A DNA stretch of 64,000 nt from Desulfamplus sp. (GTDB lineage: Bacteria; Desulfobacterota; Desulfobacteria; Desulfobacterales; Desulfobacteraceae). The position numbers were made by a program, and so were the translations under genes. The DNA lies in the NCBI GenBank assembly GCA_015231615.1, contig JADGBE010000001.1, positions 1-64,000 on the forward strand. Direction: 5' to 3'. Shown here one piece after another: positions 43,235 to 54,124 of this stretch (position 1 is the stretch's first letter; each line of letters begins with the position of its first letter). A model generated the notes under the pieces. The model was not told the origin of the DNA and ran no database searches. It saw only the letters and a list, made by a program, of their open reading frames with translations.

Positions 43235-45165
43235 ATTATATTCAGATACCTCCAAAATGGTATTGAAGCATAAATTGCCAATATACGACCAATTATCATG
43301 AGAATATTGAATACAATGATTCTCTTCTCGTCATATACACCATCAAGACCGTTAATTAGTAGAATTTCTTTGATTTGAATAAAATATCCACATTGATATG
43401 AAAATATATATGCCTCTGCCATAGTAAGAATGATAAATCCTACAACCCATGGAGAGATTCCAGCAGAATTTGCAAGAGGAAATAGAGCTGTAACAAATAA
43501 AATTACAGTAATAGGCTCAGGAAGGACGAGTCTGACAAGAACTATTATAGCACAAAGCATTCCTATAAATATGGGAAGACTTGTCTTCATATAAATTCCA
43601 AGCCACTCTAAATTACTCGCTACTAACTTATCAATACCAGTTTTTGACATTACAGGCAGCCACGCAATAATAGCACCAACGAAAATCAATGTTGTCCAGT
43701 CAATATTGGATCTAATCTCATTGTTTCCAATAAACCCAAAGAGAATAAGGACAGTTAAAATCGAAAATGACATCCACGGAATATCTACTTTATGTACTGA
43801 TGTAAAGAGAATCCCTATAACCAACACACCTATAGCACCTAAAGCTCCCCATTCTAATGATGAAGTTGGACCAAGCACCTTTAATTGTTTTGATATTATA
43901 TTTGGCGAAATTTTGAAATTTCTGGCTTTTCTAAAGACAAGCCATGATATTGCAAAAAACATAATAAACATTAGTATGCCTGTAAATGAGGCAGCTAAAA
44001 GCCATTGCAGCCATTGAAATGCAAATTGGGTCTGGTAGTCAAACATTCCTAAAACTATTAGATTCGCTGGTTTTCCCGTTAGAAATACAGAAGCCATAAG
44101 TCCAACACCACCAAGAGTACTGTTTAGAAAATGAGCTCCTAACATATCTTTCTGCTGTGGCTCAGAAGCCCCCATAATATCAACAAGGAAAGGAGATATT
44201 ATAGCAGTTCTTGCACCTTGAGATGGAACAACAGGAGTTAGAACAAAACCGCTGAAAAATAGACTTACACTATACCAGAATGAAGATGAAGGTACGAGTC
44301 TTAGAATAAGCAAAGAGATTCTGAATGTTAGTCCAGAAACAACCATTACAGCACCAACACCAAATACACTTAAAAGCATAAAAAAACTGCCTGATGCAAA
44401 ACCTGAAACTGCAATATTAGGATCAACAATGTCTAATAAGATTGCCATAATTACCACAAAAAGAGGGGGGGCAAATGCAGGAACAATGTTAAATATCCAC
44501 ATAAATACAGCAGATGCAATTATAGCAACATAATAAGCAGAGTTCTTTTCAAGTCCAAAATGAGATGCTGTAATCCAAATCCCTAATGTGCCCAAAAAGG
44601 TTATGAGCCAACCTAAAGTCTCTTTAATAGGAAACGCCTCTTTTTGTTTTTCATATTTATCAGAGACTCTTCCTCTTTCTAACTCTTTTTGGTTTTCACT
44701 AACAATGTTTGAATGTGTAGCAGGATCACACTTTGTATAAGATTGAAAAAATTTATCTTTGATTTCAGGGGAAAGTTCAGCAATACGTATAATATCTCTG
44801 GTAGGAATAACTATTACAGTTGATGGTTCTAAAGCAATTACAGACATTAAATATGTCTTAGCTCCCAACACCCCCTCCTGCCCTAAATAATCTCCTGATA
44901 TGGGAGCTATTTTACGCCTTTCTATTTCTGTCTCAGAGCCTTGCCTTAAAAATGAAAATTCACCGCTTTCAATAAGAAAAACCTTGTTTGTGGGTTCATT
45001 TTCCCGAAATAAGATTTTTCCTTTATCAACCTTTTTGTATTCTACATGCATAAGCATGTGAGCAAGCTCTCTTGGCAAAGCATTCTTCAAAATAGGGTTT
45101 GAAATAAGTTTGTCCAAAATTAATGTATCAGATGATATTGCAGATGTCTCTATTTGTTTAGTCAT
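43231..45165 (-). CDS. cNMP-binding-domain / DASS-type anion symporter fusion
   Basis: 644 residues. Residues ~15-140 form a cyclic-nucleotide-binding beta-barrel ('KGKILFRENEPTNKVFLIESGEFSFLRQG', then 'GDYLGQEGVLGAKTYLMSVIA'); the usual phosphate-binding-cassette Arg is not evident. After a polar linker, about 12 hydrophobic segments (from residue ~185 on) resemble divalent anion:sodium symporters of the DASS/SLC13 kind ('LTPVVPSQGARTAIISPFL', 'FVGAIIAWLPVMSKTG'). Suggests uptake of a carboxylate or sulfate-like anion under intracellular control. Middle gene of the three-gene set. Confidence 0.8.
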   Translation of the reverse strand: MTKQIETSAISSDTLILDKLISNPILKNALPRELAHMLMHVEYKKVDKGKILFRENEPTNKVFLIESGEFSFLRQGSETEIERRKIAPISGDYLGQEGVLGAKTYLMSVIALEPSTVIVIPTRDIIRIAELSPEIKDKFFQSYTKCDPATHSNIVSENQKELERGRVSDKYEKQKEAFPIKETLGWLITFLGTLGIWITASHFGLEKNSAYYVAIIASAVFMWIFNIVPAFAPPLFVVIMAILLDIVDPNIAVSGFASGSFFMLLSVFGVGAVMVVSGLTFRISLLILRLVPSSSFWYSVSLFFSGFVLTPVVPSQGARTAIISPFLVDIMGASEPQQKDMLGAHFLNSTLGGVGLMASVFLTGKPANLIVLGMFDYQTQFAFQWLQWLLAASFTGILMFIMFFAISWLVFRKARNFKISPNIISKQLKVLGPTSSLEWGALGAIGVLVIGILFTSVHKVDIPWMSFSILTVLILFGFIGNNEIRSNIDWTTLIFVGAIIAWLPVMSKTGIDKLVASNLEWLGIYMKTSLPIFIGMLCAIIVLVRLVLPEPITVILFVTALFPLANSAGISPWVVGFIILTMAEAYIFSYQCGYFIQIKEILLINGLDGVYDEKRIIVFNILMIIGRILAIYASIPFWRYLNII

Positions 45166-45275
45166 AACCTGCTGCCTTATAAAATTAATTTTCTGATAAT
45201 ATCAGTTTATATTTACTAATTCCAATATATCAACATAAAACAGAATGCAATAAAAAAATTATGATTGTTATTGTA

Positions 45276-48188
45276 TTAACTATTAATGCCTCGTTCTTTT
45301 TGCATTTTATATATTCTATCTATCTTAGTCATACTGCGATACAAATAGCTATGAACAACTTTAGCCTGACTTAGAGCTTTAGATATTTTTTTTGCAACCG
45401 TATGTTTATAAAGTCTCATTTTTCCATAATCTTTTACTTTAAATATTGCACGATACTCGTTTGACCATTCACCAAAGTTGAAACTAACAACTGCATTTTG
45501 AACACCCTCTGTAGATAGCATAGCATTTAATAGGATTGTTTCTACCTGTTCAGGCGGGTGAAGCGGAGATACATTTATTTTTATACTTATTAAATAGGCA
45601 TTATCAGGATAATCAAAATTTTGAACAATTGATTCAGATGCCATAGAGTTAGGAACACTTATAATATTGTTACCTACTGTTTGTATTCTTGTAGTTCTCC
45701 ACGTTATATCAATAACTTTGCCCTCAATTGAATCATTAATTTTAATCCAATCTCCGATTCGGAAAGGACTCTCTAAGTTTATAGCAATTCCAGAAAATAT
45801 GTTTGAGATATTAATTTGTATTGCCAAACCTATTATCATTGCGATCATACCCGAAGTTGCTAAAAGACTTGTTATTTTTTGATCAAATACAAAAGCTATG
45901 ATCCCAGCAAAAACAAGCATCCAGATAATAACACCTACACAACGACGAACAAGATTGGGTATTTTTCTATTTGCCCTTTTCTCAAGAGGTATCCATATAA
46001 AACGTTCAAATGACAGGTTTAGAAAAAAACCAAATATAAGCCACCAAAGAATATCAAAAACCTGTATAATAAATTTTGGGTCATAAGAGTCATTCCTCTC
46101 AATGAGCCATTGTAAAAGAATCATCTCTGTGCTTAAGATTAAAAGAAAAGATGATATGGACTGGGCCAATATAAATGATTTACTTTTTAAGAATAAATCT
46201 CTTTTTATCCCAATAATAAAAAACGATAACATAGTAAATATAGAGATTAAAGCAATATATATGGCAACAGATAATGGAATATTTCGCCTGATTTGGAACT
46301 CTATTTTCTTAATACGTATTCCAATATTAAATCTTGAATAATCAACAATTCCTGATTGAGTATTTAGATGATCTGGATTTCCAAGCGAATCTTTTTTTGA
46401 AATACCTTGATAAAAAGCGACCCGACTCACAGACCAGCCATATTCAGGATTTAAAGCCTGTGATTGTTTGATCTTTTCTTGCAAAGATTCAGTTGTTCCC
46501 ATGCCTAACACATCGGTTACATAAATTAAGTTAGACCTTGGCATATCACGATGACGAAATCCTATTCCAAGAACATGCTCTCCAAAAATAGGGTTCTCTG
46601 TAAAAGAGTCCATCATAAAACGACCTTTTACATGGTATAACTGATATGTAATCTCATCAGTTATCTTTTCATCTACAGGAGAACCGAGTTCAACGGATTC
46701 CACAGAATTGAGAAACTCTATTTGTTGTGGTTTTATATCTCCATAATATCTAAACCAAATATAAAAATCAGATATAAATGTAAGAGACTTAGTATCAATT
46801 TCGGTCAGTTTATTTATTTTTATACCTGTATAGACAACGTTAGTTTTATACATATACTTATTATCCATAAGTATTATACGCTGCTCTTTTAAAGAATCAT
46901 CAAGGTCTTGAATTTCATTTAGATATTTTATTTCTTGTATCTGTAATGGGGCGGATATAAGTTGCTGATTTTTGAAAATTCCCATTGAGATTGGCTTTGA
47001 TGGGTCTCTTGTTTCATTGAAATATGTAAATCCCGTTACACCTTCCACGGCATCAAGAGGATTATTTATTGCGGCTATATAATCCCTTATCTTTTTTCTA
47101 TCATCTTTTAAGGTACTTTGTTTGCCCGTAATACCTGCATTAATTAGGGCTTGATGTATTACTTTTGCTGCATCGTATGAAAATGCAGCCCGTCTATTTG
47201 CGGGTTCTTCATATTTTGAATGGTATAATTCCATAAATGCTTGGACATTTTCATCTGCTGTATCGAAAATAATGCCACTTGCTGCATACATTCCGTTTGT
47301 ATAATATCCCGGATTATTTTTTTCATTAGGATATTGATTAAATTGTTTTAAAAATTCTGGAGAGTCAATGCCTGCTGCAAAAAGAATAGGATTTTTAATT
47401 CCACTGTCTCTGAGCAATTTTATAAGTTTGAACCCTTCTGGAGGGTGGAGTGCCAAAAAAATAACACCAGCATTTTCAGAATTATTTTGTAACTCGTCAA
47501 CAATCTGTTTAAGGCGTGAATCTAAATCTCTATCTTTTACCTCGTAACGCCATATATGCCTTACATTTCCCCCAACCTCTTGATATGTCTTCTGAAAAAT
47601 AGCAGCAAGGTTAGCCCCATAATCAAGGTCTTCATGAATAATACTTATTGTATTTTTCTGGAAAACTTTGGAAATATAATTTGCTAAAAAACGCCCCTGA
47701 AAGTCATTGTTAAATGTAATTCTAAAATACCATTCATTGTTTTTTGTTACCATAACGTCTGTTGATGTAGGAGATACAGCAGGAATTTGGTTCTTCTGAT
47801 AAATTTGCCCGCCTTTTATAGAACATGAACTACTTTCATGCCCTAATATCGCAACGGCTTTATCATCTTTTATTATTTTAAGAGCCTCTCTTTCTGCTTT
47901 TGCAGCATCATCTTCATCATCGTAGATATCTAAAACAACTTTTTTTCCATTAATTCCACCAGCCTCATTAACAGCATCAAAATAAAGTCGAGTTCCTTGA
48001 ATAACTGATTTTCCGTTAGATGAGTTTGGGCCTGATATAGGACAGACTACAGCAATATGAATATCGTCTGAATTGTTAATGGAAAAGAGAGATGAAAGTT
48101 TGTCAGTGGGTATAAATAGAGGAAGAATAAACAGGATAAGTATTATTAAAAATAGGGATTTTAGTATTACTTTTTTATATGTGGTCAT
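45276..48188 (-). CDS. periplasmic-binding-protein / Cys-loop-like / MscS channel fusion
   Basis: About 970 residues in three parts. (1) After an N-terminal membrane anchor (about 10-32) comes a full Leu/Ile/Val-type periplasmic binding domain (about 45-430: 'HIAVVCPISGPNSSNGKSVIQG', 'GHESSSCSIKGG', 'AFSYDAAKVIHQAL'). (2) Residues ~445-635 are beta-rich and resemble the extracellular domain of pentameric ligand-gated channels ('NVVYTGIKINKLTEIDTKSL', 'FISDFYIWFRYYG'). (3) From ~640 there are four to five membrane segments leading into an MscS core ('GLAIQINISNIFSGIAINLE', 'PFRIGDWIKI'). This would be a channel gated by a periplasmic ligand. It starts the operon containing the cNMP-transporter and binding-protein genes. 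The ATG at 48188 is preferred over one four codons upstream. Confidence 0.82.
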   Translation of the reverse strand: MTTYKKVILKSLFLIILILFILPLFIPTDKLSSLFSINNSDDIHIAVVCPISGPNSSNGKSVIQGTRLYFDAVNEAGGINGKKVVLDIYDDEDDAAKAEREALKIIKDDKAVAILGHESSSCSIKGGQIYQKNQIPAVSPTSTDVMVTKNNEWYFRITFNNDFQGRFLANYISKVFQKNTISIIHEDLDYGANLAAIFQKTYQEVGGNVRHIWRYEVKDRDLDSRLKQIVDELQNNSENAGVIFLALHPPEGFKLIKLLRDSGIKNPILFAAGIDSPEFLKQFNQYPNEKNNPGYYTNGMYAASGIIFDTADENVQAFMELYHSKYEEPANRRAAFSYDAAKVIHQALINAGITGKQSTLKDDRKKIRDYIAAINNPLDAVEGVTGFTYFNETRDPSKPISMGIFKNQQLISAPLQIQEIKYLNEIQDLDDSLKEQRIILMDNKYMYKTNVVYTGIKINKLTEIDTKSLTFISDFYIWFRYYGDIKPQQIEFLNSVESVELGSPVDEKITDEITYQLYHVKGRFMMDSFTENPIFGEHVLGIGFRHRDMPRSNLIYVTDVLGMGTTESLQEKIKQSQALNPEYGWSVSRVAFYQGISKKDSLGNPDHLNTQSGIVDYSRFNIGIRIKKIEFQIRRNIPLSVAIYIALISIFTMLSFFIIGIKRDLFLKSKSFILAQSISSFLLILSTEMILLQWLIERNDSYDPKFIIQVFDILWWLIFGFFLNLSFERFIWIPLEKRANRKIPNLVRRCVGVIIWMLVFAGIIAFVFDQKITSLLATSGMIAMIIGLAIQINISNIFSGIAINLESPFRIGDWIKINDSIEGKVIDITWRTTRIQTVGNNIISVPNSMASESIVQNFDYPDNAYLISIKINVSPLHPPEQVETILLNAMLSTEGVQNAVVSFNFGEWSNEYRAIFKVKDYGKMRLYKHTVAKKISKALSQAKVVHSYLYRSMTKIDRIYKMQKERGINS

Positions 48189-48285
48189 ATTATATACCAA
48201 ATTGTTACGATAAATTTAGAAAGGAATTTGATAAACACTAAAATATAAATTATGTCGATAATAATTTACGCTTGAATCGACCTAT

Positions 48286-48308
48286 CCACGCCCAGAGGAC
48301 GTGGTTTT
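48286..48308 (+). repeat. small hairpin, possible IS200/IS605 end relic
   Basis: CCACG (48286-48290) pairs with CGTGG (48300-48304), then TTTT. The surrounding sequence ('...GACCTATCCACGCCC...GACGTGGTTTTAAAG') looks like the hairpin ends of IS200/IS605-type elements. No transposase is present. Confidence 0.3.
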
Positions 48309-48343
48309 AAAGTTCTAATAAACAACCACCTCATATTGAAAAT

Positions 48344-48694
48344 TTAATTATTACTAATTACCGAATTAAGAATAGAGTCAATTTTTGAACCATAATCAAA
48401 TGAGCTATCATGGAGAAATTTAAGTTCAGGCATATATCTAAGACCAAGTTTGGGGGCAATATGTTTTTTTATATAACCCCGAGAGCTTTCAAAACCCGCC
48501 ATAGCATCTTTAACCTTATCTTTGCCACCAAAAAGTGTAAAATATATATATGCAATCTTTAGGTCTGATGTCATCTCCACTCCGCTAATAGTTGCCATAG
48601 ATATTCTTGGGTCTTCTATTTTTCTGCTTAGCAACTCAGAAAGAGCAGTATGGATAGCAGCACCAATTCTTTCCCCTCTTGGATATGGTTTCAT
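48344..48694 (-). CDS. rbfA: ribosome-binding factor A
   Basis: 116 residues, normal length. KH-type fold signature: 'RIGAAIHTALSELLSRKIEDPRI', 'VEMTSDLKIAYIYFTLFG' and 'LRYMPELKFLHDSSFDYG'. Helps late 16S maturation of the 30S subunit. Starts 43 bp after infB ends, on the same strand, and belongs to the rimP-nusA-infB-rbfA operon. Confidence 0.95.
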   Translation of the reverse strand: MKPYPRGERIGAAIHTALSELLSRKIEDPRISMATISGVEMTSDLKIAYIYFTLFGGKDKVKDAMAGFESSRGYIKKHIAPKLGLRYMPELKFLHDSSFDYGSKIDSILNSVISNN

Positions 48695-48737
48695 AGATAA
48701 TCTCCCAATTATAACGCAAAGTTCACTATTTTTATGG

Positions 48738-51700
48738 TCAGGTTGTTGACTCTTTTAAGTTCTCTATACTTGCTTTACGCTCTTCAACTTCATAACACTC
48801 AATAATATCGCCTACTTTTATATCATTGAATTTCTCAATTCCAATACCGCATTCATAACCTTGTGTAACCTCTTTGGCATCATCTTTAAATCTTCTTAAA
48901 GATGAAAGAGAGCTGTCGCACTTTATTACACCATCACGTAAGAGTCTTATCTTTTCCCCTCTGGCAACTTTTCCATCTTGAACAAAACAGCCAGCAATGG
49001 TGCCTTTACCAGGTATTACAAAGATATCCCGTACTTCTGCACTGCCGATAATTATTTCGTGGAAAGTTGATGGCATAAGTCCGGTCAGAGCTGTCTTGAT
49101 GTCATTGATAACATTATAGATGATATCATAGAATCGCATATCAACATTCTCCTCTTTTGCCATCTCACGAACTTTAGCAGTAGGACGAACATTAAACCCG
49201 ATAATAATGGCATCTGATACTGCTGCAAGGGACACATCAGATTCGTTGATAGCACCTGTTCCGGAATGGACAATTTTAACATCAACCTCTTCCTGAGAAA
49301 GTTTAATCAGAGATTCATTGATCGCCTCAAGAGAACCGTGAACATCTGCTTTTATAATAAGTTTGAGCTGTTTTGCTTGATCTGAACCCATATTGGCAAA
49401 AAGTTTTTCAAGATTTGCACGGCTCTTTTTTGCAAGCTCTTTTGCCCGTTCTTTTTGCATTCTGCTTTCACTGATATTTTTTGCATCTTTCTCTGATGCA
49501 AGGGCGATAAATTCGTCCCCAGCTTCAGGTACTCCACTTAAACCTACAATCTCAACTGGGGTGCTTGGACCTGCTGACTCAATGTTTTTGCCCATATCGT
49601 CTGTCATAATACGTATTTTGCCCGAATGAAGACCACACACAACAGGTTGACCAGTTTTCAAAGTTCCCTGTTGAACAAGAACGGTTGCAATAGGACCTCT
49701 TCCAGCATCAAGGCGAGCTTCTACAACATGACCTTTTGCCAATCTGTCTGGATTAGCTTTAAGCTCTAAAACTTCTGCCTGAAGCAGGATTAAATCAAGA
49801 AGCTCATCAATACCCTGTTTTTTCTTTGCTGATACTTGTGCAAATATAACATCTCCACCCCACTCTTCAGATAAAAGTCCATGATCAGCAAGCTCTCTCA
49901 TAACTTTTTCTGGATCAGCATTTGGCTTATCCATCTTATTAACAGCAACTACAACTGGAACAGCAGCAGCTTTTGAGTGGTTAATCGCTTCAACAGTTTG
50001 GGGCATAACGCCATCGTCAGCAGCAACAACCAATACAACAATATCAGTTACTTTTGCACCTCTTGATCTCATAGAGGTAAACGCAGCATGTCCTGGCGTG
50101 TCAAGGAACGTAACAATACCTCCTTTTGGAGTTTGAACGCTATATGCACCAATATGCTGTGTAATGCCACCAGCTTCTCCTGTAGTTATTTTTGATTTTC
50201 TTATAACATCAAGAAGTGATGTCTTTCCATGATCAACATGCCCCATTATAGTAACAACAGGTGGTCTTGAAGTAAGATTTTCTGGGGCATCTGCTTCATT
50301 GGCATGTGAAAGCATATCTTCAGCAACAGCGGCCTTTTCGACTTCATAATCAAATTCTGCTGCAACTAATGCGGCTGTATCAAAGTCTATAGTCTGGTTT
50401 ACTGTTACCATAACTCCTATGCCCATTAGCTTTTGAATCATCTCATTTGCCTTGATACTCATTCTCTTAGCAAGCTCTGAAAGTTCTATAGTATCATCTA
50501 TCTTTATTCTACGCTTAATAGCTTTAGGAACGGTAATTTGAGTTTTTTGTTGGACTTTTGGACGCTGCTTGTTTTTGGAATCTTTCTTACGAAGTTTTTT
50601 AGCTAAAACCTCTTGTTCATATAAATCTTTTCCTTCAACAACGGATTTACGCTTTTTTTGACCTAATTTTGCACTATCACTTAAATCTTCTTCATCACTC
50701 CATTTCTTCTTTTTAGCCTTATCCTTATTTCTTTTTGATTTAACATCATCTTTATCCAATGGTTCAATTGGAACAAAAGGAATATCAATAGCAACATCTT
50801 TTTTACTACCTCGTGGTTTTACAAACGAGGTATCTATTTTATTCCCAAATTTGCCAGAAGGGCTATATGTAGATTTTTCTTTGTCAAAAGGTACGCGTTG
50901 CTCTCTATTTGTAGATTTTTCTTTGTCAAAAGGTACGCGTTGCTCTCTATTTGTAGATTTTTCTTTGTCAAAAGGTACGCGTTGCTCTCTATATGTAGAT
51001 TTTTCTTTGTCAAAAGGTACGCGTTGCTCTCTATTTGTAGATTTTTCTTTGTCAAAAGGTACGCGTTGCTCTCTATTTGTAGATTTTTCTTTGTCAAAAG
51101 GTAAGCGTTGCTCTCTATCAAAAGAAGTTGTTCCTTTAGGGCGAAATGTCCTTTCTGAAATTTTATGTTCGCCTCTATTATCACGATTTAAAGAGCTTTT
51201 ATCTTTATCAGAAAATATACGTTCTTTCTCAGATGTTGGTCTATTTTTTTCATTAAAGGTTCTATTTTTATCATAACCTGCTCTTTCTCTCTGCTGCCCA
51301 CCTTTGTCTTTTTCAAATGATACAACTCTAACACCCGATGTTTTATCAGCATAATCACGTTTTTTTATAGAAGGCTCTGCTGGCACTTGAACGGGAGGTG
51401 GAGGAATAGGAACAGGAGGTGTAGGAATAGCAAGTTTAATAATCTTTGCAGGCTCTGACTTTTTCTGTTTTTTCTTCTTTTTCTTTTTTCTATCGCTACC
51501 AGAAGAGAGATCATTATTTTCCTGATCTAAACTATCTTGCTCTAAATCAGAGTTCTCGTTCTCTTCAATTGTAGTGTTATCATCGTCATCTTCTTGATTC
51601 TCTTCTTTATCTGAACTATCTATTTTCTCTAATTCTCCATGACTGTTTTGATTTGTATGCTCTTCATATTTATCTTTTGTCTCTTTTTCTAAATATGCTA

Positions 51701-52403
51701 AATCTGGTTCATCACTCTTTGTTGCAATAGCCTCTTCAGTAGTATTATTTTGTGATGGAGCAGACTTTGAAACATAAATATCAGTTATATGATCGTGAGA
51801 ATCTTTTTCTGACATATAACTATTTATTTTAGAAGTGCTATTGTTAGTTTCTATAGATTCAATTTCTTCAATTAAATTGTTTTTATGCTGCCCATTAAAT
51901 AAGCTATCTTGTTTTGTTGAGCTATTAGAATTATCTACATCACCTGTATCTAAAGAGTTATATTCTTTCTGAGATTTTTTTGTATTGCTATTTTTGTCTG
52001 AATAAACTGTTTCTTGTTTTATAGAATTATCTTGATTATTCTCTTCAACTCTTTCAAAGGAGTTGGTTTGAATATCTATTTGAGCTTTCTCAGCGTCTCT
52101 ACGAGGCAACTTAGCGATAGCGTTCCTTTGAGATAAAGCATCACTTTGCCCTGTTTCTTGATGTGATGACGGTATCTCATTCTTATTTGTTTTACGACGA
52201 CGAATCACAGATGTACTGGGTTTTGCACTATTATCTTTCTGTTTATTTCCAAAAATATTAAGCCTTATATATTCGACAGTCTCATCTTCCAAAGAACTCA
52301 TATGGCTTTTAACTTCTATACTCATAGCCTTAAGCTTTGTTAAAATAGCCTTGTTTGTCAGATTCAGCTCTTTGGCTAATTCATGCACTCTGATTTTTGC
52401 CAT
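48738..52403 (-). CDS. infB: translation initiation factor IF-2 with expanded N-terminus
   Basis: Binds initiator tRNA and GTP on the 30S subunit. 1221 residues, far longer than the usual 750-950. IF2_N domain at the start ('[20 protein letters not shown]'), then about 600 charged low-complexity residues, a second IF2_N-like domain ('[21 protein letters not shown]'), and the GTPase: [18 protein letters not shown] and NKMDKP, followed by domains II-IV. Most extra length lies in the linker, including six copies of a 14-residue repeat. The ATG at 52403 follows a GGGGGA ribosome binding site; a TTG four codons upstream is rejected. Confidence 0.96.
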   Translation of the reverse strand: MAKIRVHELAKELNLTNKAILTKLKAMSIEVKSHMSSLEDETVEYIRLNIFGNKQKDNSAKPSTSVIRRRKTNKNEIPSSHQETGQSDALSQRNAIAKLPRRDAEKAQIDIQTNSFERVEENNQDNSIKQETVYSDKNSNTKKSQKEYNSLDTGDVDNSNSSTKQDSLFNGQHKNNLIEEIESIETNNSTSKINSYMSEKDSHDHITDIYVSKSAPSQNNTTEEAIATKSDEPDLAYLEKETKDKYEEHTNQNSHGELEKIDSSDKEENQEDDDDNTTIEENENSDLEQDSLDQENNDLSSGSDRKKKKKKKQKKSEPAKIIKLAIPTPPVPIPPPPVQVPAEPSIKKRDYADKTSGVRVVSFEKDKGGQQRERAGYDKNRTFNEKNRPTSEKERIFSDKDKSSLNRDNRGEHKISERTFRPKGTTSFDREQRLPFDKEKSTNREQRVPFDKEKSTNREQRVPFDKEKSTYREQRVPFDKEKSTNREQRVPFDKEKSTNREQRVPFDKEKSTYSPSGKFGNKIDTSFVKPRGSKKDVAIDIPFVPIEPLDKDDVKSKRNKDKAKKKKWSDEEDLSDSAKLGQKKRKSVVEGKDLYEQEVLAKKLRKKDSKNKQRPKVQQKTQITVPKAIKRRIKIDDTIELSELAKRMSIKANEMIQKLMGIGVMVTVNQTIDFDTAALVAAEFDYEVEKAAVAEDMLSHANEADAPENLTSRPPVVTIMGHVDHGKTSLLDVIRKSKITTGEAGGITQHIGAYSVQTPKGGIVTFLDTPGHAAFTSMRSRGAKVTDIVVLVVAADDGVMPQTVEAINHSKAAAVPVVVAVNKMDKPNADPEKVMRELADHGLLSEEWGGDVIFAQVSAKKKQGIDELLDLILLQAEVLELKANPDRLAKGHVVEARLDAGRGPIATVLVQQGTLKTGQPVVCGLHSGKIRIMTDDMGKNIESAGPSTPVEIVGLSGVPEAGDEFIALASEKDAKNISESRMQKERAKELAKKSRANLEKLFANMGSDQAKQLKLIIKADVHGSLEAINESLIKLSQEEVDVKIVHSGTGAINESDVSLAAVSDAIIIGFNVRPTAKVREMAKEENVDMRFYDIIYNVINDIKTALTGLMPSTFHEIIIGSAEVRDIFVIPGKGTIAGCFVQDGKVARGEKIRLLRDGVIKCDSSLSSLRRFKDDAKEVTQGYECGIGIEKFNDIKVGDIIECYEVEERKASIENLKESTT
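50864..51115. repeat. six tandem 42-bp repeats in infB
   Basis: Nearly identical units encoding the 14-residue repeat [14 protein letters not shown]. Variation is a Tyr/Asn codon change and one base in the sixth unit. Confidence 0.95.
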
Positions 52404-52469
52404 ATGTTCCCCCAAAATATTCTTCCCTTATTATTTTAATTTCTTAAATGTTGCAATTTACATAGCTAC

Positions 52470-53597
52470 TTAAATTTCAGATGAATTTTCTACATTTTCT
52501 TCACTATTAATCTCTTTAGTATTGTCAAACTCATCAAAGTTGTTATTCCGAGCGTTGTTTTTGTTGTAATCATCTTTACTCATAACATCAAGATGCCATC
52601 CCGTCAATTTACAAGCAAGGCGGACATTTTGACCATTTTTTCCAATGGCAATTGATAGAAATTCGTCAGGAACAATTATCTCCATAGTTCTATTGTCTTC
52701 ATCAATAACAACTTTTTCGATCTCAGCAGGAGCAAGTGCGTTACATACAAATTTTGCAATATCTGGATTCCACTGAATGATATCAATTTTCTCACCTCTA
52801 AGCTCTTGCACAATACTTTGAACCCTATTCCCCTTCATGCCAACACAAGCTCCGATAGGATCAACATCTGAGTCAGATGAGGTTACTGCAACTTTAGAAC
52901 GCACTCCAGGTTCTCTTGCCGCCCCTTTAATGTTTACAATAGACTCAGCAACTTCAGGTACTTCAGAAAAAAAGAGTTTAACAAGAAATTCAGGATGCGT
53001 TCTTGAAAGGAGAATTTGAGAACCTCTTGACTCTTCAAGGACATCAAGAACATAAGCACGGATACGATCACCTCGTTTGTAGTTCTCCCTTGGCATCTGC
53101 TCTTTTAAAGGAAGCACAGCTTCTGCCTGTCCAAGGTTTACAACTATATTTCCTCTGTCTATACGCTGAACAATGCCATTTATAATTTCGCCTTTTTTAT
53201 TTATAAAATTTTCATAAACAGCGTTTTTCTCAGCTTCTTTCATCTTCTGAATAATAACTTGTTTAGCAGATTGAGCTGCAATTCTTCCAAACAATGAGGT
53301 GTCAACTTTAATGCCAAGACTGTCCCCCTCTTCACATTCAGGGTCGTATTTTAAGCCATCTTCAATAGTTAGTTCAACTTCTGGGTCTTGGACATCAGTT
53401 ACCACCTCTTTAAATTGAAATACCTCAATTTCACCACTCTTTTCGTCATAATGCACTTCAATATCAGCTCTTGAACCAAGTTTTTTTCTGGCTGCAGACT
53501 CAATTGCCTCTTTGATTGTAGATATTAAGACATCTTTATTAATACCTTTTTCACGGCTAACTTGTTCCATAACTCTTTTAATATCTGTAATAAGCAT
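52470..53597 (-). CDS. nusA: transcription termination/antitermination factor NusA
   Basis: 375 residues: N-terminal RNA-polymerase-binding domain (1-125), S1 (about 130-200, 'GEIINGIVQRIDRGNIVVNLG'), KH1 and KH2 (about 215-345, 'GACVGMKGNRVQSIVQELRGEKIDII', 'SIAIGKNGQNVRLACKLTGWHLDV'), and a short Asn-rich tail in place of the acidic repeats found in E. coli. The start is two bases after the rimP stop; the Shine-Dalgarno GGGGAA lies in the end of rimP, so translation is coupled. Confidence 0.96.
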   Translation of the reverse strand: MLITDIKRVMEQVSREKGINKDVLISTIKEAIESAARKKLGSRADIEVHYDEKSGEIEVFQFKEVVTDVQDPEVELTIEDGLKYDPECEEGDSLGIKVDTSLFGRIAAQSAKQVIIQKMKEAEKNAVYENFINKKGEIINGIVQRIDRGNIVVNLGQAEAVLPLKEQMPRENYKRGDRIRAYVLDVLEESRGSQILLSRTHPEFLVKLFFSEVPEVAESIVNIKGAAREPGVRSKVAVTSSDSDVDPIGACVGMKGNRVQSIVQELRGEKIDIIQWNPDIAKFVCNALAPAEIEKVVIDEDNRTMEIIVPDEFLSIAIGKNGQNVRLACKLTGWHLDVMSKDDYNKNNARNNNFDEFDNTKEINSEENVENSSEI

Positions 53598-53599
53598 TT

Positions 53600-54082
53600 C
53601 TATTCCCCGTGGGTGGCTGAGAGTTTGGCTTTACTAATCTTGTCATACTCAAGTTTAACTATTTGTTGGTCTATATTTAAGATAATATTTCTATCATCAA
53701 TGCCTTCAATCAACCCTTTGAACTTTTTTCTACCATTAATAGATTCGGTAATCTCCAAACTTACTTTTTTGCCTTTAAAACGCTCAAAATCTGAAATTTT
53801 TGTTAAAGGTCGATTGGGTCCTGGTGAGGATATTTCAAGATTATAGTGTCCTATATCTTCAAGATTAACATCTAAAATATCTCCAAGTTGCCTGTTCATA
53901 CTTACACAATCGTCAATTGTAACCCCACCTTGCTTATCAATATAAATCCGAATAGTAGTTTTGCCTCTGTCAGATAGCCTTTCTGCGTGTACAAACTCAA
54001 TCTGTTCAGTTTCACACAATGGCTCTACAATCTTTCTAACAGTTTCACCAAAAGAGCAAGTCTCACTTTTTCCCTTGAACAT
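53600..54082 (-). CDS. rimP: ribosome maturation factor RimP
   Basis: 160 residues, normal. Needed for 30S maturation. Signature 'RIYIDKQGGVTIDDCVSMNRQLGDILDV' and 'YNLEISSPGPNRPLTKISDFERFKGKKV'. The ATG at 54082 has a GAGGA site just before it; the longer upstream reading (18 more residues) is rejected. First gene of the rimP-nusA-infB-rbfA operon, with tRNA-Gly just upstream on the same strand. Confidence 0.95.
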   Translation of the reverse strand: MFKGKSETCSFGETVRKIVEPLCETEQIEFVHAERLSDRGKTTIRIYIDKQGGVTIDDCVSMNRQLGDILDVNLEDIGHYNLEISSPGPNRPLTKISDFERFKGKKVSLEITESINGRKKFKGLIEGIDDRNIILNIDQQIVKLEYDKISKAKLSATHGE

Positions 54083-54124
54083 TAATCCTCCACAACAATA
54101 GAGAATACCTTCCCCAATAAACAG

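Noticed and set aside
50851-51276. CRISPR-like array or separate gene on the plus strand
   Set aside because: The units are coding repeats of infB without spacers; the plus-strand frames are shadows.
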